From Tubulanus polymorphus (taxonomy: Eukaryota > Nemertea > Palaeonemertea > Tubulaniformes > Tubulanidae): a stretch of 64,000 nucleotides of DNA. The number at the start of each line of letters is the position of its first letter. Positions within the stretch are counted from its first letter, which is position 1. Positions 1 through 10,671 of this stretch are shown one piece after another. Location: NCBI RefSeq assembly GCF_964204645.1, contig NC_134030.1:18357110-18421109 (forward strand), in the 5' to 3' direction. The translations under genes were made by a program, and so were the position numbers. Under the pieces are notes generated by a model, which did no database searches, was not told the origin of the DNA, and saw only the letters and a program-made list of their open reading frames with translations.

Positions 1-1231
1 AATTACGTCACGCTAAAATCCGGCAGCAAAGTAACTAAAATCCGGCAACTTTTGGATCTGGAAATTTAGTCCAAGATTGGGTCTTTGAATAGTTTAACAA
101 TGAACCGCGTCGATCGAACGAGTTCAAAATAGCTGAAATTCCCTTAGCAACGGAAGCGAATTCATGATAAACAAACCACGCGCCGGGGCCCGGTTCAGCC
201 ATCGCAGGCTCGAATCCCGGAGAATTACGCTCTCGCGCGCGCGTGCGACAGTCAACCCCAGCCGCAGCGCTGAAATATGTAATCATTTATCAAATATAAT
301 GACCCTAAAACTGCGATGAGTCGCGTTGCCGTACGATTTGCTTAAAATTTCACGGCAGCTCGGCGGCTCGCGGATGGATCGGCACGCCACGGTCTCGCTC
401 CGAGGAGCAGCGACATCGCGGTCGGCAAAAACATTAGTCTCCGCCCCTTCTTTCACCAAATAAAGAATTCGGTACCGCTGGCCACGTGCACTATTAATAT
501 TGAGCCGTAGATTCTCGGTACTCGACATTCCCCGAGAATTAGAAACAAATAAATATTTTTCGCGAGAGAAATCAATTTTTGTATTTGACATTTCAATTTT
601 ACTGCTTCTAATTTTCGATTTTTTTTCTGGCAGAAAAAAATTATGCGATTGATGCGTTTCAACGTGTCTTTCATTTTTTTCTCGTCTTCATTTACTTTTC
701 GAATGGAGCTAATTTCTAAATTAACACCAGGTCAAATTCTTCACTATTGCAAACCGTCTCAGTTTCACCATAATGTCGGTTTTTACATTTCGGGTTTTAC
801 AAAGTGGTTTAAACCATTAAAAAATTCCTGATACAATCTAAATCGAAATAGTAATCTTTTTAGCAGTTTCTTCAATAATTTAATGCTCGGGGCCCAAATC
901 TACAGAACAATTTCAATATCGAAATAAAATTCATAGTCTTCAAGAGTTTCTTTCCAGTTTCATTGACAAAAATCAATTATCTCGGTGTTCGTTTAGTCAG
1001 TGACATTATTTTGAGTGTTTTTGTTACACTCCATACGTGAACGAGGTTGTTTTCGAATCGTTATGATTTCTTAATCTTAGTATGAAAAATTAAATCAAGC
1101 TGCGGTGACGAAGCGTCCGTCACTTAGATTTCATCTATTACATATTAAGCGCACAGCGAGCGCCGAAGGCGCGAGCTGGAAGCTCCTTAAGTTAATCGCG
1201 CGTATGAGGCAAATTCAAATTTTCAATATTT

Positions 1232-2581
1232 GAGCTCAGACCACTATTCCAAAATCTTCTATATCCTATAGTAAAAACAAGAAATTCGAGAGTTTAGTTC
1301 ATATATAAGCGCGTAAATTCAGGGGAAATCCTGCTTATCGCTCATAGGCCAGCATCTTAGCTACGCTAAGTGGTTTTCGCCCCACATGCCCAACCTAACT
1401 TTTGAAATAATCAAACCTTTAGAAAAGAGGGGTATCCCAGAACAGGTATGCCAGTACATCCGAGCTAAATATCTAAGGGAATCCCCCACCGTGTTTGGTA
1501 CCCTTACTCCAAGCAAAAAAAGTCCAGGGAATCCCTTATTTCATCATCAATCCAGGGGCGGATCTAGGGGGATGGGTAGACAGTATTGGAAGGAAATTTA
1601 AGGGCACCTTTCTGATCTTAGGGCACACCCAGTATCCAGGTCAATGCGAGCGCCGAAGGTGCGAAGTCCTTAGAGGGCGGTCTGGGGGCCCACCCCCAGA
1701 AAATTTTGAAAATATGGTACCATTTAAAGGCTTTTAGAGGGCTTCTAGAGGCTAGCAGAGCAATCCAGAATTAACGAATAACGAGACAAGATTTCAACAC
1801 ATGCGGATAAAAAATGAAGCTGGCGAACCCATGAAAGAATGGTTGTCGTCAACTTCGCCTAGTGCCCCTATAATCTTTAAAAGTGCCCCTTAACAATTAT
1901 ACAGAATACGGCTAAGTGTCCCTTCATTGTTAACAATCGGCAAAAATTGCCTCGTCTTCACATTTATCCTTATGTCGTGTGCCATCTGCCAAACCAAAAG
2001 TGCCCCTAAAATTTTAAAAATTAGGCAAAAAAGTGCCCTTTTCTTCAACATTTTCCGCGTATAGTGCCCTCTTCTAAAGTACGAGTGCCCCTTTAGCCCT
2101 CCCTGAAAAGGCAAGGAAGGACAAGGTGCCCTCATCTAAAGCATGAGTGCCCCTTGCAAAAGGAAAGTGCCCTTTTTAATTTATCATGATTAAAGGCTTT
2201 ACAAATATGATTATCTCTCCTCACTTTCTCGGCAGCAGTATATACTAACCGATTAATTTTATAATTATGCCCGGATTACGGACACGGAATTAGCGGAACT
2301 TGCTGAAATAATGCCGTCAAAAATATTGCCGGTGAAATTTCGAAGGGCACTTAAAAATTCTAGACCGTATTGGGCAATACGGCTAATACGGTCTGGATCC
2401 GCACCTGCAATCTGTCTCTCAGGATCAATGGATTTCATACATATAACCGAATTTCGTTACCTATCCCATTTGCAGAAATTATGGCAACATTTATGGGGGA
2501 CCTCTTCTTCACTCTAGGTACTATTTTTGGGGTCCGGCCCTACGCATCTTCGAGCTACTAACCTAATTGTGGTCTGATGCC
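1232..2581. mobile_element. Nested insertion of about 1.35 kb with short imperfect TIRs and 4-bp ATTT duplication
   Basis: The ends read GAGCTCAGACCAC and, inverted, GGCATCAGACCAC. The sequence ATTT flanks both sides (1228-1231 and 2582-2585). Paralogous copies near 6565 and 7940 have an uninterrupted site, which supports a real insertion. The interior has no convincing gene. It contains a GC-rich degenerate segment (about 1550-1730) and a run of spaced AGTGCCCCT/AGTGCCC words (1860-2175). Short open frames here look incidental. Confidence 0.6.
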
Positions 2582-2609
2582 ATTTCTCCATACCGTCCTT
2601 CTCAAAAAG

Positions 2610-4318
2610 GGTAAGCGATTTTTTCTACCGGCCACAGTTAGGTTTCGCTCTGCGCATGTTCTGAATATACCGGAAGTTAACAAACCGTGACGTACGCGGA
2701 AGTAAAGTTCAGCACATGTAAGTCGCAATTGAAATTAATTCTTTTTCTCTCTTTCTTCTACATGAAATACGTGTGCCACAAATGATGTTTTTTTCATGTC
2801 AAATGTATTTTGGACAAAAAGGAAGATCCAATACTCAGAACAGTAGTTGCCAAATCTGGTAGTCATCTCTTGACCGATGAGGGATTGCGGTCCTTAAAAT
2901 TAAATTCCTAAACATGGCCCTAGCCCTTGAAGCTGAAAAAAGTATGTATGACTGTACGGTTATTGATTCTTATATAATAACCCCGATTGTCGCAGGAAAC
3001 AAATCACGATACAAATATAGTCTATTCAAGAAAGTATGTAGTACTTTGATAACTTTTCTCGTTTTTCATTTACTCTTGAGACTCCTCATAAAATCTATTT
3101 GATTACTAGATAAATTTTGAAAACAAATATATTATGATCATTGGCGGCTACAACAAGGATAGTAATCATTGGGTTCTGGTTGTAAGTAGAATTATAATTA
3201 TTTGATAATTTCGGTATTTATTTGTCAAATATTAAGTATTTAGAAATAATGCATTTTTTTATTCATATTAGATGATCAAGCCCAAAAACTATGAAATCGT
3301 CTACCTTGATCCGTTTGGAGCATCTGATTTTAAAAAAGCTCAAGCACTGAAGAATATTAAGTAAGAAATCATTATGAAAACTGCGTTATTCTCTATCGAT
3401 GTCAATGTATTATGTATAATTTCCAAACTATTTCTCATCTCAATGTAAGGTCTTACTTGACTTACTGAGCCACAGCCCTTGGTAGACATGACATTGATGA
3501 TATTGAATGGTCCATAATCGAACCGCCTCACCAGAAACAACTTGATGGGCATAGTTGTGGCGTGCTGACTATTTTGGTAGGATTGATTTGTTTAATTTCA
3601 ATATTATTGATTATTGTTTAACAAATTTCATTCAATTACATATGTGTATTCAACAGCATGCTGGCAGTGTTCTTCAAGGTACTGACACGACCCATATTTC
3701 AACAGTAAATGCAAATTCACATCGTTGGACATCAGCCGCTGCACTAGTTAATGAATCAGGTAGGCCCTCGACCTTATAGTTATTAAATTCAAAGTTCATT
3801 ATAATGCAATCCTTTTTAATTTTAGTGCCAGTATTAATGAACATTAATCAATATCAATATACAGTTCTGTTATTTCTTTTCTAGGAGGAATGCAACTATT
3901 GCTATCAATGGTACCATGTGGTGTGTCTACCTCATACTTTAAACCGAAAGATAATTCTAAATTTTGATTGGAAATGTATTTTCTGCAAGCAGTACTGTAC
4001 TAAGTAAAGAAATAAACACTTAAATTCATGATAAGAAATAAACACATTAAATTCATTATATATGCTGAATTCCATTTTATTTTTTGTCTTAATATTTACA
4101 TCCTGTCATAGAAGGAAACGGATCGGAAATCTTTTCGGATTTTAACCTTAAAATTTCGATTTTATCATCGCAGAATAACGTATACCTATTGACACTGTAA
4201 TTGATTTGACTAGCCATGTGCTTTACTTCCGCGTACGTCACGGTTTGTTTACTTCCGGTATATTCAGAACATGCGCAGTGCGAAACCTAACTGTGGCCGG
4301 TAGAAAAAATCGCTTACC
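2610..4318 (+). mobile_element. 1.7-kb TIR element carrying a Ulp1-like protease, 9-bp target duplication
   Basis: Near-identical inverted ends of about 98 bp (2610-2707 and 4221-4318, beginning GGTAAGCGATTTTTTCTACC) are flanked by the direct duplication CTCAAAAAG at 2601-2609 and 4319-4327. Empty-site copies near 6540-6570 and 7900-7930 carry one uninterrupted copy of the target. A 9-bp duplication with long TIRs is typical of Mutator-like elements, some of which carry Ulp1 proteases; Zisupton/KDZ elements are an alternative. No transposase is visible, so this is probably non-autonomous or gene-carrying. Confidence 0.75.
2813..4007 (+). pseudogene. Spliced Ulp1/SENP-like (C48) cysteine protease with PHD-like C-terminus, partly decayed
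   Basis: The reading can be followed through several exons with GT/AG borders: 2914-3033, 3110-3181, 3272-3360, 3486-3576 and 3657-3759 join in compatible phases. Visible catalytic elements are the His in SNHWVLV, the Asp in VYLDPFG and the Gln/Cys motif QLDGHSCGV, in the order known for Ulp1/SENP peptidases, which cleave SUMO-like modifiers. An upstream segment (2813-2908, ending LTDEGLRSLKLNS) resembles the start of the domain but hits a stop and changes frame before 2914, so the usual WLxD region seems deleted. The last exon (3885-4007) reads CNYCYQWYHVVC followed by WKCIFC, the second half of a PHD finger; its phase does not match exon 3657-3759 and the first Cys pair is missing. A stop at 4005-4007 is followed by AATAAA at 4011. 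It lies wholly inside the TIR element at 2610-4318. Catalytic residues look intact; full function is doubtful. Confidence 0.65.
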
Positions 4319-4327
4319 CTCAAAAAG

Positions 4328-5300
4328 TGTAGTTTACATCCGGGACACATGGGCATTGGCTAAATCGCGGCGACGAAAATGACGGTCAGGGACGGACTTT
4401 CGTCGAAACTAGCGGGCCGCGTCACGCGGTTAGTTTGTTACGCGAATGAAGGATAACAAAATGATTTTGTGTAATTTCAGAATATTTACAAAGAATGTAC
4501 ACAATATATTGTCAAAAAATGTTATTTTTAGTTCGTATTCCTCCGTAGAAACCGATTGGAAGACTGGATTCGAATCCCACAAAAAGCACAGTCCCTTAGC
4601 AACGGGTCGAATTTTTTAGAATAACAAGCGCGCCGGTTTCACAGCATCACTAAGGGTCGAGTCCCGGAGAATAACGCGCGCGCGGTCCGCGTGTTACAAA
4701 ATGACCGTCCCGCTCCACACAAGTACTGAATAATTAACTCAAAATTTTGCCAATCCCTGGGAGTAAAATGCCGTTCGTTTTTTAACATATCGTATCTTTT
4801 TTTTACTCTCGTTTTTCAAACGTTATTCACCTTTTCCGCTTCGAGTAAAATACGTATACGCTATAATCCGTATTTAAAATACCGTTGTTCCATTAATTCC
4901 GAACCCATGCAACCCGTTGTAATACTTAGGAACAAATCTTTAGTGTAAAACATATAAAACTATTGAAGCCATAAGATTTAATGTAGAAATCTGACGTTTT
5001 TTAACTACAGAAAAATTTATTCTCGTGTAATCGATAAAAACAATAGGCTCTCAATATGTAATCAACATTCCCAAACTCCCACGTTGTTTTTCGCAGAAAA
5101 TGATTTCTTTTTGATTTAATCACGGGTCCCTTAATTCGCTCGAAGGTTTATCATATTTTGGGTGATTTTCTTTGGTCACGCCACCGGGTGCCTTCCTTCA
5201 GCAAAACCTACATTTTTGCAATGTAGAACTTGGGAACAAATTTCTTGTGTAAAACATAATATGTCAAAGTCGAAACTTGGTGAAGCGCAAAGCCAGTCTT
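4328..5300 (-). repeat. Inner left arm of the fold-back complex
   Basis: This stretch is the reverse complement of about 5640-6560, and again of about 6960-7910, with scattered differences. It includes a B-box-like word in a T-loop-like context (GGGTCGAGTCCCGGAGAA, about 4647) and alternating CG near 4676. No coding potential is apparent; the short frames are not conserved between the copies. Confidence 0.7.
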
Positions 5301-6660
5301 AAGTTTTAATGAATAAATAGAGGCGAGTGCCCTTTCGGCAACTTATATAGAATTCTACATTGTAAAAAAACATAGGTTTCGCAGGGGCACCTGTGTTCGA
5401 TGTGGTCCGTGGCCAAAGAAAATCACCCAAAATGTCGAAGATCCATTTGAGCGAAGATTCGCCGTGATCAAATACATGTATAGAAAAGGAATTCATTTTT
5501 TGCGAAAAAACATGCTTTGGGAGTGTTGATTACAAATTGAAAGCCTTGTTTGTTTTATCTTTCATACGACAATAAATCCTTCTGTTTCGTCAGATATGTT
5601 CTTCGAACGGCTTTAACAGTTTTATATGTTTTACACAATAAATTTGTTCCCGCAAGTTCTACATTGGTTTTGCTGAAGAAAGGCACCCGGTGGCGTGACC
5701 AAAGAAAGTCACCCAAAATACGATAGACCTTCGAGTGAATAAAGGGACCCGTGATTAAATTTTTTTTTTAAATCACCCAACATATGATAGACCTTCGAGC
5801 GAATGAAGGGACCCGCGATTAAATTTAAGAAAAAATCATTTTCTGCGAAAAACAACGTGGGTTGGGAATGTTGATTTCATATTGAGAGCCATTGTTTTAT
5901 CGATTACACGAAAATAAATAGTTTTATATGTTTTACACTAAAGATTTGTTCCTAAGTATTACAACGGGTTGCATGGGTACTTAATTAATGGAACAACGGT
6001 ATTTTAAATACGGATTTTTACTCGAAACGGAAAAGGGGAATATCGTTTGAAAAACGGGAGTAGAAGACACATAAAGATAAGATATGTTAAAAAACGCGGC
6101 ATTTTACTCCTAGGGATTGGCAAAATTGTGAGTTAATTATTCAGTACTTGTGTGGAGCGGGACGGTCATTTTGTAACACGCAGACCGCGCGCGCGCCTTA
6201 TTCTCCGGGACTCGACCCTTAGTGATGCTGTGAAACCGGCGCTCTTGTTATTCTAAAAAAATTCGACCCGTTGCTAAGGGACTGTGCTTTTCGTGGGATT
6301 CGAATCCAGTCTTCCAATCGGTTTCTACGGAGAAATACGAACTAAAAATAACATTTTTTGACAATATTTTGTGAATATTCTTTGTAAATATTCTGAAAAT
6401 TACACAAAATCATTTTGTTATCCTTCATTCACGTATTAAAACTACCCGCGCGACGCGGCCCGCAAGTTTCGACGAAAGTCCTTCCGTGACCGTCATTTTC
6501 GTCGCCGCGATTTAGCCAATGCCCATGTGTCCCGGATGTAAACTACACTTTTTGAGAAGGACGGTATGGAGAAATATTGAAAATTTGAATTTGCCTCATA
6601 CGTGCGATTAACTTAAGGAGCTTCCAGCTCGCGCCTTCGGCGCTCGCTGTGCGCTTATAA
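5301..6660 (+). repeat. Central and second arm of the fold-back complex
   Basis: 5301-5600 forms the loop between inverted arms and carries a diverged tandem version of the sequence that follows it. 5640-6560 is the inverse of 4328-5300. 6560-6660 repeats the segment also found at 1140-1230 (inverted) and 7930-8010, including the word GCGCCTTCGGCGCTCGC. No gene is recognised. Confidence 0.65.
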
Positions 6661-9432
6661 AGGCGAGCCAGTGCCTCTTCAGTCATAGAATTCTACATTG
6701 TAAAAAAAAACATAGGTTTTGTTGAAGAAGTCACCTGTGAGTGTGACTGTGTTCGGCGTGGCCCGTGGCCAAAGAAAATCGCCCAAAATATCGAAGATCC
6801 GCTATGAGCGATGGTTCGCCGTGATCAATAGAAAAGAATTTCATTTTTGCGAAAAAAATATACTTTGGGAATCTTGATTACAAATTGAAACTGAAAGCCT
6901 GTTTTTGTTATCGTTCATGCGTGAATAAATCGTTCTGTGTCGTCAGTACGTTCTACATTAAATCTTCACGGCTTCAATAGTTTGTTTTGCACAAGAAATT
7001 TGTTCCCAAGTTCTGCATTGTAAAAAACGTAGGTTGGAAGGTACCCGGTGTTTGGCGTGACAAAGAAGATAACACAAAATATCATAGATCTTTGAGCGAA
7101 TTAATGGACCCGTGATCAAATTTCAAAAAATGAAAATCATTTTCTGCGAGAAACAACGTGGGAGTTTGGGAATGTTGATTACATATTGAGAGCCTATTGT
7201 TTTTATTGATTACACGAGGATAAATTTTTCTGTAGTTAAAAACCGTCAGATTTCTACCTAAATCTCGATCATGGCTTCAATAGTTTTATATGTTTTACAC
7301 TAAAGATGTCTTCCTAAGTATTACAACGGGTTGCATGGGTACGGAATTAATGGAACAACGGTATTTAAAATACCGGATTAGCGTTATACGAGTTTTACTC
7401 GACACAGAAAAGGGGAATAACGTTTGAAAAACGGGAGTAAAAGACACAAAAAGATAGGATATGTTAAAAAACGCACGGCATTGGCAAAATTTTGAGTTGA
7501 TTATTCAGTACTTGTGTGTAGCGGGGCGTTCTTTTTGTAACACGCGGACCGCGCGCGTTATTCTCCGGGACTCGAACCTTAGTGATGCTGTGAAACCGGC
7601 GCGCTTGTTATTCTAAAAAATTCGACCCGTTGCTAAGGGGGACTGTGCTTTTTGTGGGATTCGAATCCAGTCTTCCAATCGGTTTCTAAGGAGAAATACG
7701 AACTAAAAATAACATTTTTTGACAATATTTTGTGAATATTCTTTGTAAATATTCTGAAAATTACACAAAATCATTTTGTAATCCTTCATTCACGTATTTA
7801 AACTACCCGCGCGACGTTGCCCGAAAGTTTCGACGACAGTCCGTCCGTGACCGTCATTTTCGTTGCCGCGATTTAGCCAATGCCCATGTGTCCCGGATGT
7901 AAACTACACTTTTTGAGAAGGACGGTATGGAGAAAATATAGAAAATTTGAATTTGCTTCTTACGCGCGATTAACTTAAGGAGCTTCCAGCTCGCGCCTAC
8001 GGCGCTCGCTGTGCGCTTAATATGTAATAGATGAAATCTAAGTGACGGACGCCTCGTCACAGCTTGATTCAATTTTTCATAGTAAGAAATGATAGCGATT
8101 GGGGAAAACAACCTCAAGTACGGGGTAACGAAGTCGAAAACATATTGTCAGTGACAAGAAGAACACTTAAATGTTGTTAATGAAACTGGAAAGAGAATCA
8201 ACTCCAATATTCCATATTGAAATTGTACTGTAGTTGAGCCCAAAGCAATGAATTAATGAAGAAATTAAATCAACTTAGTCAAAACTTGGAAAATTTAAAA
8301 TCAATGCTCGAGTTAAGGGGTGGGAAGAAAGAAGATGAAACTGTAACTCTGTAACTGTAAGTTTTGATTCATTTCTGAAATTTGGGCTTGATATATTATA
8401 AGTCCAAATTTCAGAAATGAATCAAACCTCATAATTCTTTAATCTTATATTATAAGATCAAATGAAATTTAATATTCTAATTTTTGCGAGAAAAAAACTT
8501 GAAAAATTTCTTATAAATCAGGTCTCGGTACCACTGTCTGCTAAAAAGATTATTCTTTCGATTTAGATAAAGTGTCATTTTTTAATGGTTTAAAACTCTT
8601 TGTGAAACCATAATGTAACCAATGACATTTCGGTGGGAACTGAGAGGGGTTTTTGCAATATTGAAGAATTTTGACCTGTTAGTTAATTTAGAAATTAGCT
8701 CCATTTGGAAATAAAAGGAAGATGAGAGAAGATTACAACGCATTTCTTAATTACCTTCAAAGAGAAAAAAAATCGAATACGCGTTGAAACGCACAAATCG
8801 GAAAATTATTTTCTGCTAGAAAAAACTCGAATTAGCAGGAAATGCGAATGTCAGTACAATAATTGATTTCTCTTGCGAAAAATATACATTTCTTTTTAAT
8901 CCGCCTGGAATACGGTTCAAAATAAGCAGTGCACGCGGCCAGCGGTTCCGAATTCCTTATTTGGTGAAGAAGGGGCGGAGACTAATGTTTTTGCCGACCG
9001 CGATGTTGCTGCTGCTCGAGAGCGAGACTACGCCGTGCCGATCCGCCGCCGCGCTGGCCGAGAAATTTTACGACTCTAACGCGACTCTCACCGCAGTTCT
9101 TAGGGTCGTTACTTTTGATTAAAAAAGTGTATTTCAGTGCTGCCGCTGAGAATGACAGCTGCGCGCGCGAGAGCGTAATTCTCCGGGATTCGAACCTGCG
9201 CGCCGAACCGCGTGGAACCGGGCAGCGGCCGCGTTTTGTTATTATGAATTCGCCCCTGTTGCTAAGGGAATTTCAGCTATTTTCAACTCGATCGATCAAC
9301 GCGGTTCATTGTTAAACTATTCATCAACCCAATCTTGTTCGAAATTTCATGAAATAAATACATTCTGAAATAACCCGATCCATAAGTTACCGTATTTTAG
9401 TTAGTGGAATGCCGGATTTTAGCGTGACGTAA
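6661..9432 (+). repeat. Third arm and right terminus of the fold-back complex
   Basis: 6690-7930 is a direct, diverged repeat of 5300-6560. 7945-9432 is the inverse of 1-1231 and closes the large palindrome. A hairpin with long near-perfect arms lies at 8356-8428 (arm ATTCATTTCTGAAATTTG). The right end matches the left end of the window. No transposase or RT was found. Confidence 0.65.
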
Positions 9433-9700
9433 TTCTACTTCCGATTTCCCCATGAACTTCAAACCGGACGTCAAGTGACGTCATTTTTTTCTGACTGTCA
9501 GCTAGTCAGAATCGGTTAAGAAGACACTTCGTAGTACCCACATATACGCGTTTACCAAAGGGACCTCCCCCGGGCGCCTTTGGCGCCCGGCGTCCGTCTA
9601 TTAAACTGTTAAAAACAAAGCCGTTCGTATAACATATCTGACGATACAGAAAGATTTATTGCCGTATGAAAGATAAAACAAACTACTGTCTGTCACACAT
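9433..9700. other. Spacer without recognised gene
   Basis: This is a short non-coding stretch between two inverted-repeat structures. It contains a GC-rich local palindrome around 9568-9592 (CGGGCGCC...GGCGCCCG). Nothing else was recognised. Confidence 0.4.
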
Positions 9701-9710
9701 GCTCTTCGTG

Positions 9711-10170
9711 CGACGTTTTGGTCCGTAATTTCGTTAATAATCGGTTGATCTGTAAATATTATGCATCAATTTGTTCAGTAAGGAATTTGCATTCAGAAAT
9801 AAATCATGAACTGGCAGAAATTTGTTTGTGTTTTCTTCTATCAGCGATAGTTTACCTAGCATACGCTCGCGTAATGCTGAAAAACGGCTTTTATGGCCCG
9901 TCACGTGGCGCTACCTACTGTATTTTGATATGCTAATGAGCAGGTGATGACGTCACTGTAACGTTTCCGAGCGTCCGCGGAGCGGATTTTTCAGCATTAC
10001 GCGAGCGTATGCTGAGTAAACTATCGCTCATAAATGAAAACAAAAACAACTTAAGTGAAAATTGTTGTTTATTTCTGAATGCAAATTCCTCACTGAACAA
10101 ATTGATGCATAATAAAGGTAGATAAACCTATTATTAACGAAATTACGGACCAAAACGTCGCACGGAGAGT
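9711..10170. repeat. Inverted-repeat (MITE-like) structure
   Basis: Left arm 9711-9885 (beginning GCGACGTTTTGGTCCGTAAT) is mirrored by right arm 9990-10,168, with a central loop of about 105 bp. The innermost arms, AGCATACGCTCGCGTAATGC and its inverse, are almost perfect. Two short open frames on the two strands are mirror shadows of the same arms and are not genes. Confidence 0.7.
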
Positions 10171-10174
10171 AGGT

Positions 10175-10470
10175 GTGACATACAGTAGAGTATGCTTTAA
10201 TTTTGTAATCAACACTCCCAAAGCATTTTTTTCGCAAAAATGATTTCCTTTTCTATACATGTATTTGAACACGGCGAATCTTCGCTCCATTAGATCTTCG
10301 ACGGCATTTCGGGTGATTTTCGTTGGCCACGGACCAGACCGAACACAGGTGCCCCGCAAAACCTATGTTTTTTTTACAATGTAGAATTCTATATAAGTTG
10401 CCGAAAGGGCACTCACCTCTAGTATTTATTCATTAAAACTCTGGCTGTGCGCTTCACCAAGTTTCGACTT
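10175..10470 (-). repeat. Extra fragment of the fold-back family
   Basis: This segment is the reverse complement of about 5285-5580 in the fold-back complex, including the shared words for GTGTTGATTACAA and TTCATTAAAACT. It shows that the family extends beyond 9432 and abuts the unique DNA upstream of the NACHT gene. Confidence 0.65.
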
Positions 10471-10671
10471 TGACATATTATCTCCATCAATATTTAAGGG
10501 GTATATTCAAGATTGAATTTTTTGATTGTTCTTAAAGTGTTTTTCTCAGCGTTGAGAAAATTACGAACACTTTCAAAACTTTTTTCCGCAGTCGCCTCGC
10601 AGAAGGGAAGTTTGAAAGAAAAGACGGATACGGTCTCGGAGCGGAGTAGAACCGGTCGAGGTGAACCGTCG

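Larger units (their letters stand above)
1..9432. repeat. Large composite inverted-repeat (fold-back) element
   Basis: The first bases (AATTACGTCACGCTAAAATC) reappear as their reverse complement ending at 9432, and the match continues inward: 1-1231 pairs with about 7945-9432, and 4328-5300 pairs with the arms at about 5640-6560 and 6960-7910. The left arm is interrupted by two younger insertions (1232-2581 and 2610-4318) that are absent from the right-hand copies. No transposase or RT was recognised in the arms. It resembles a fold-back or long-TIR non-autonomous DNA element, possibly composite. The end at 1 coincides with the window edge, so a target-site duplication cannot be checked. Confidence 0.7.

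Noticed and set aside
9718-10359. Similar short peptides on opposite strands
   Set aside because: Mirror images of an inverted repeat; no coding features.
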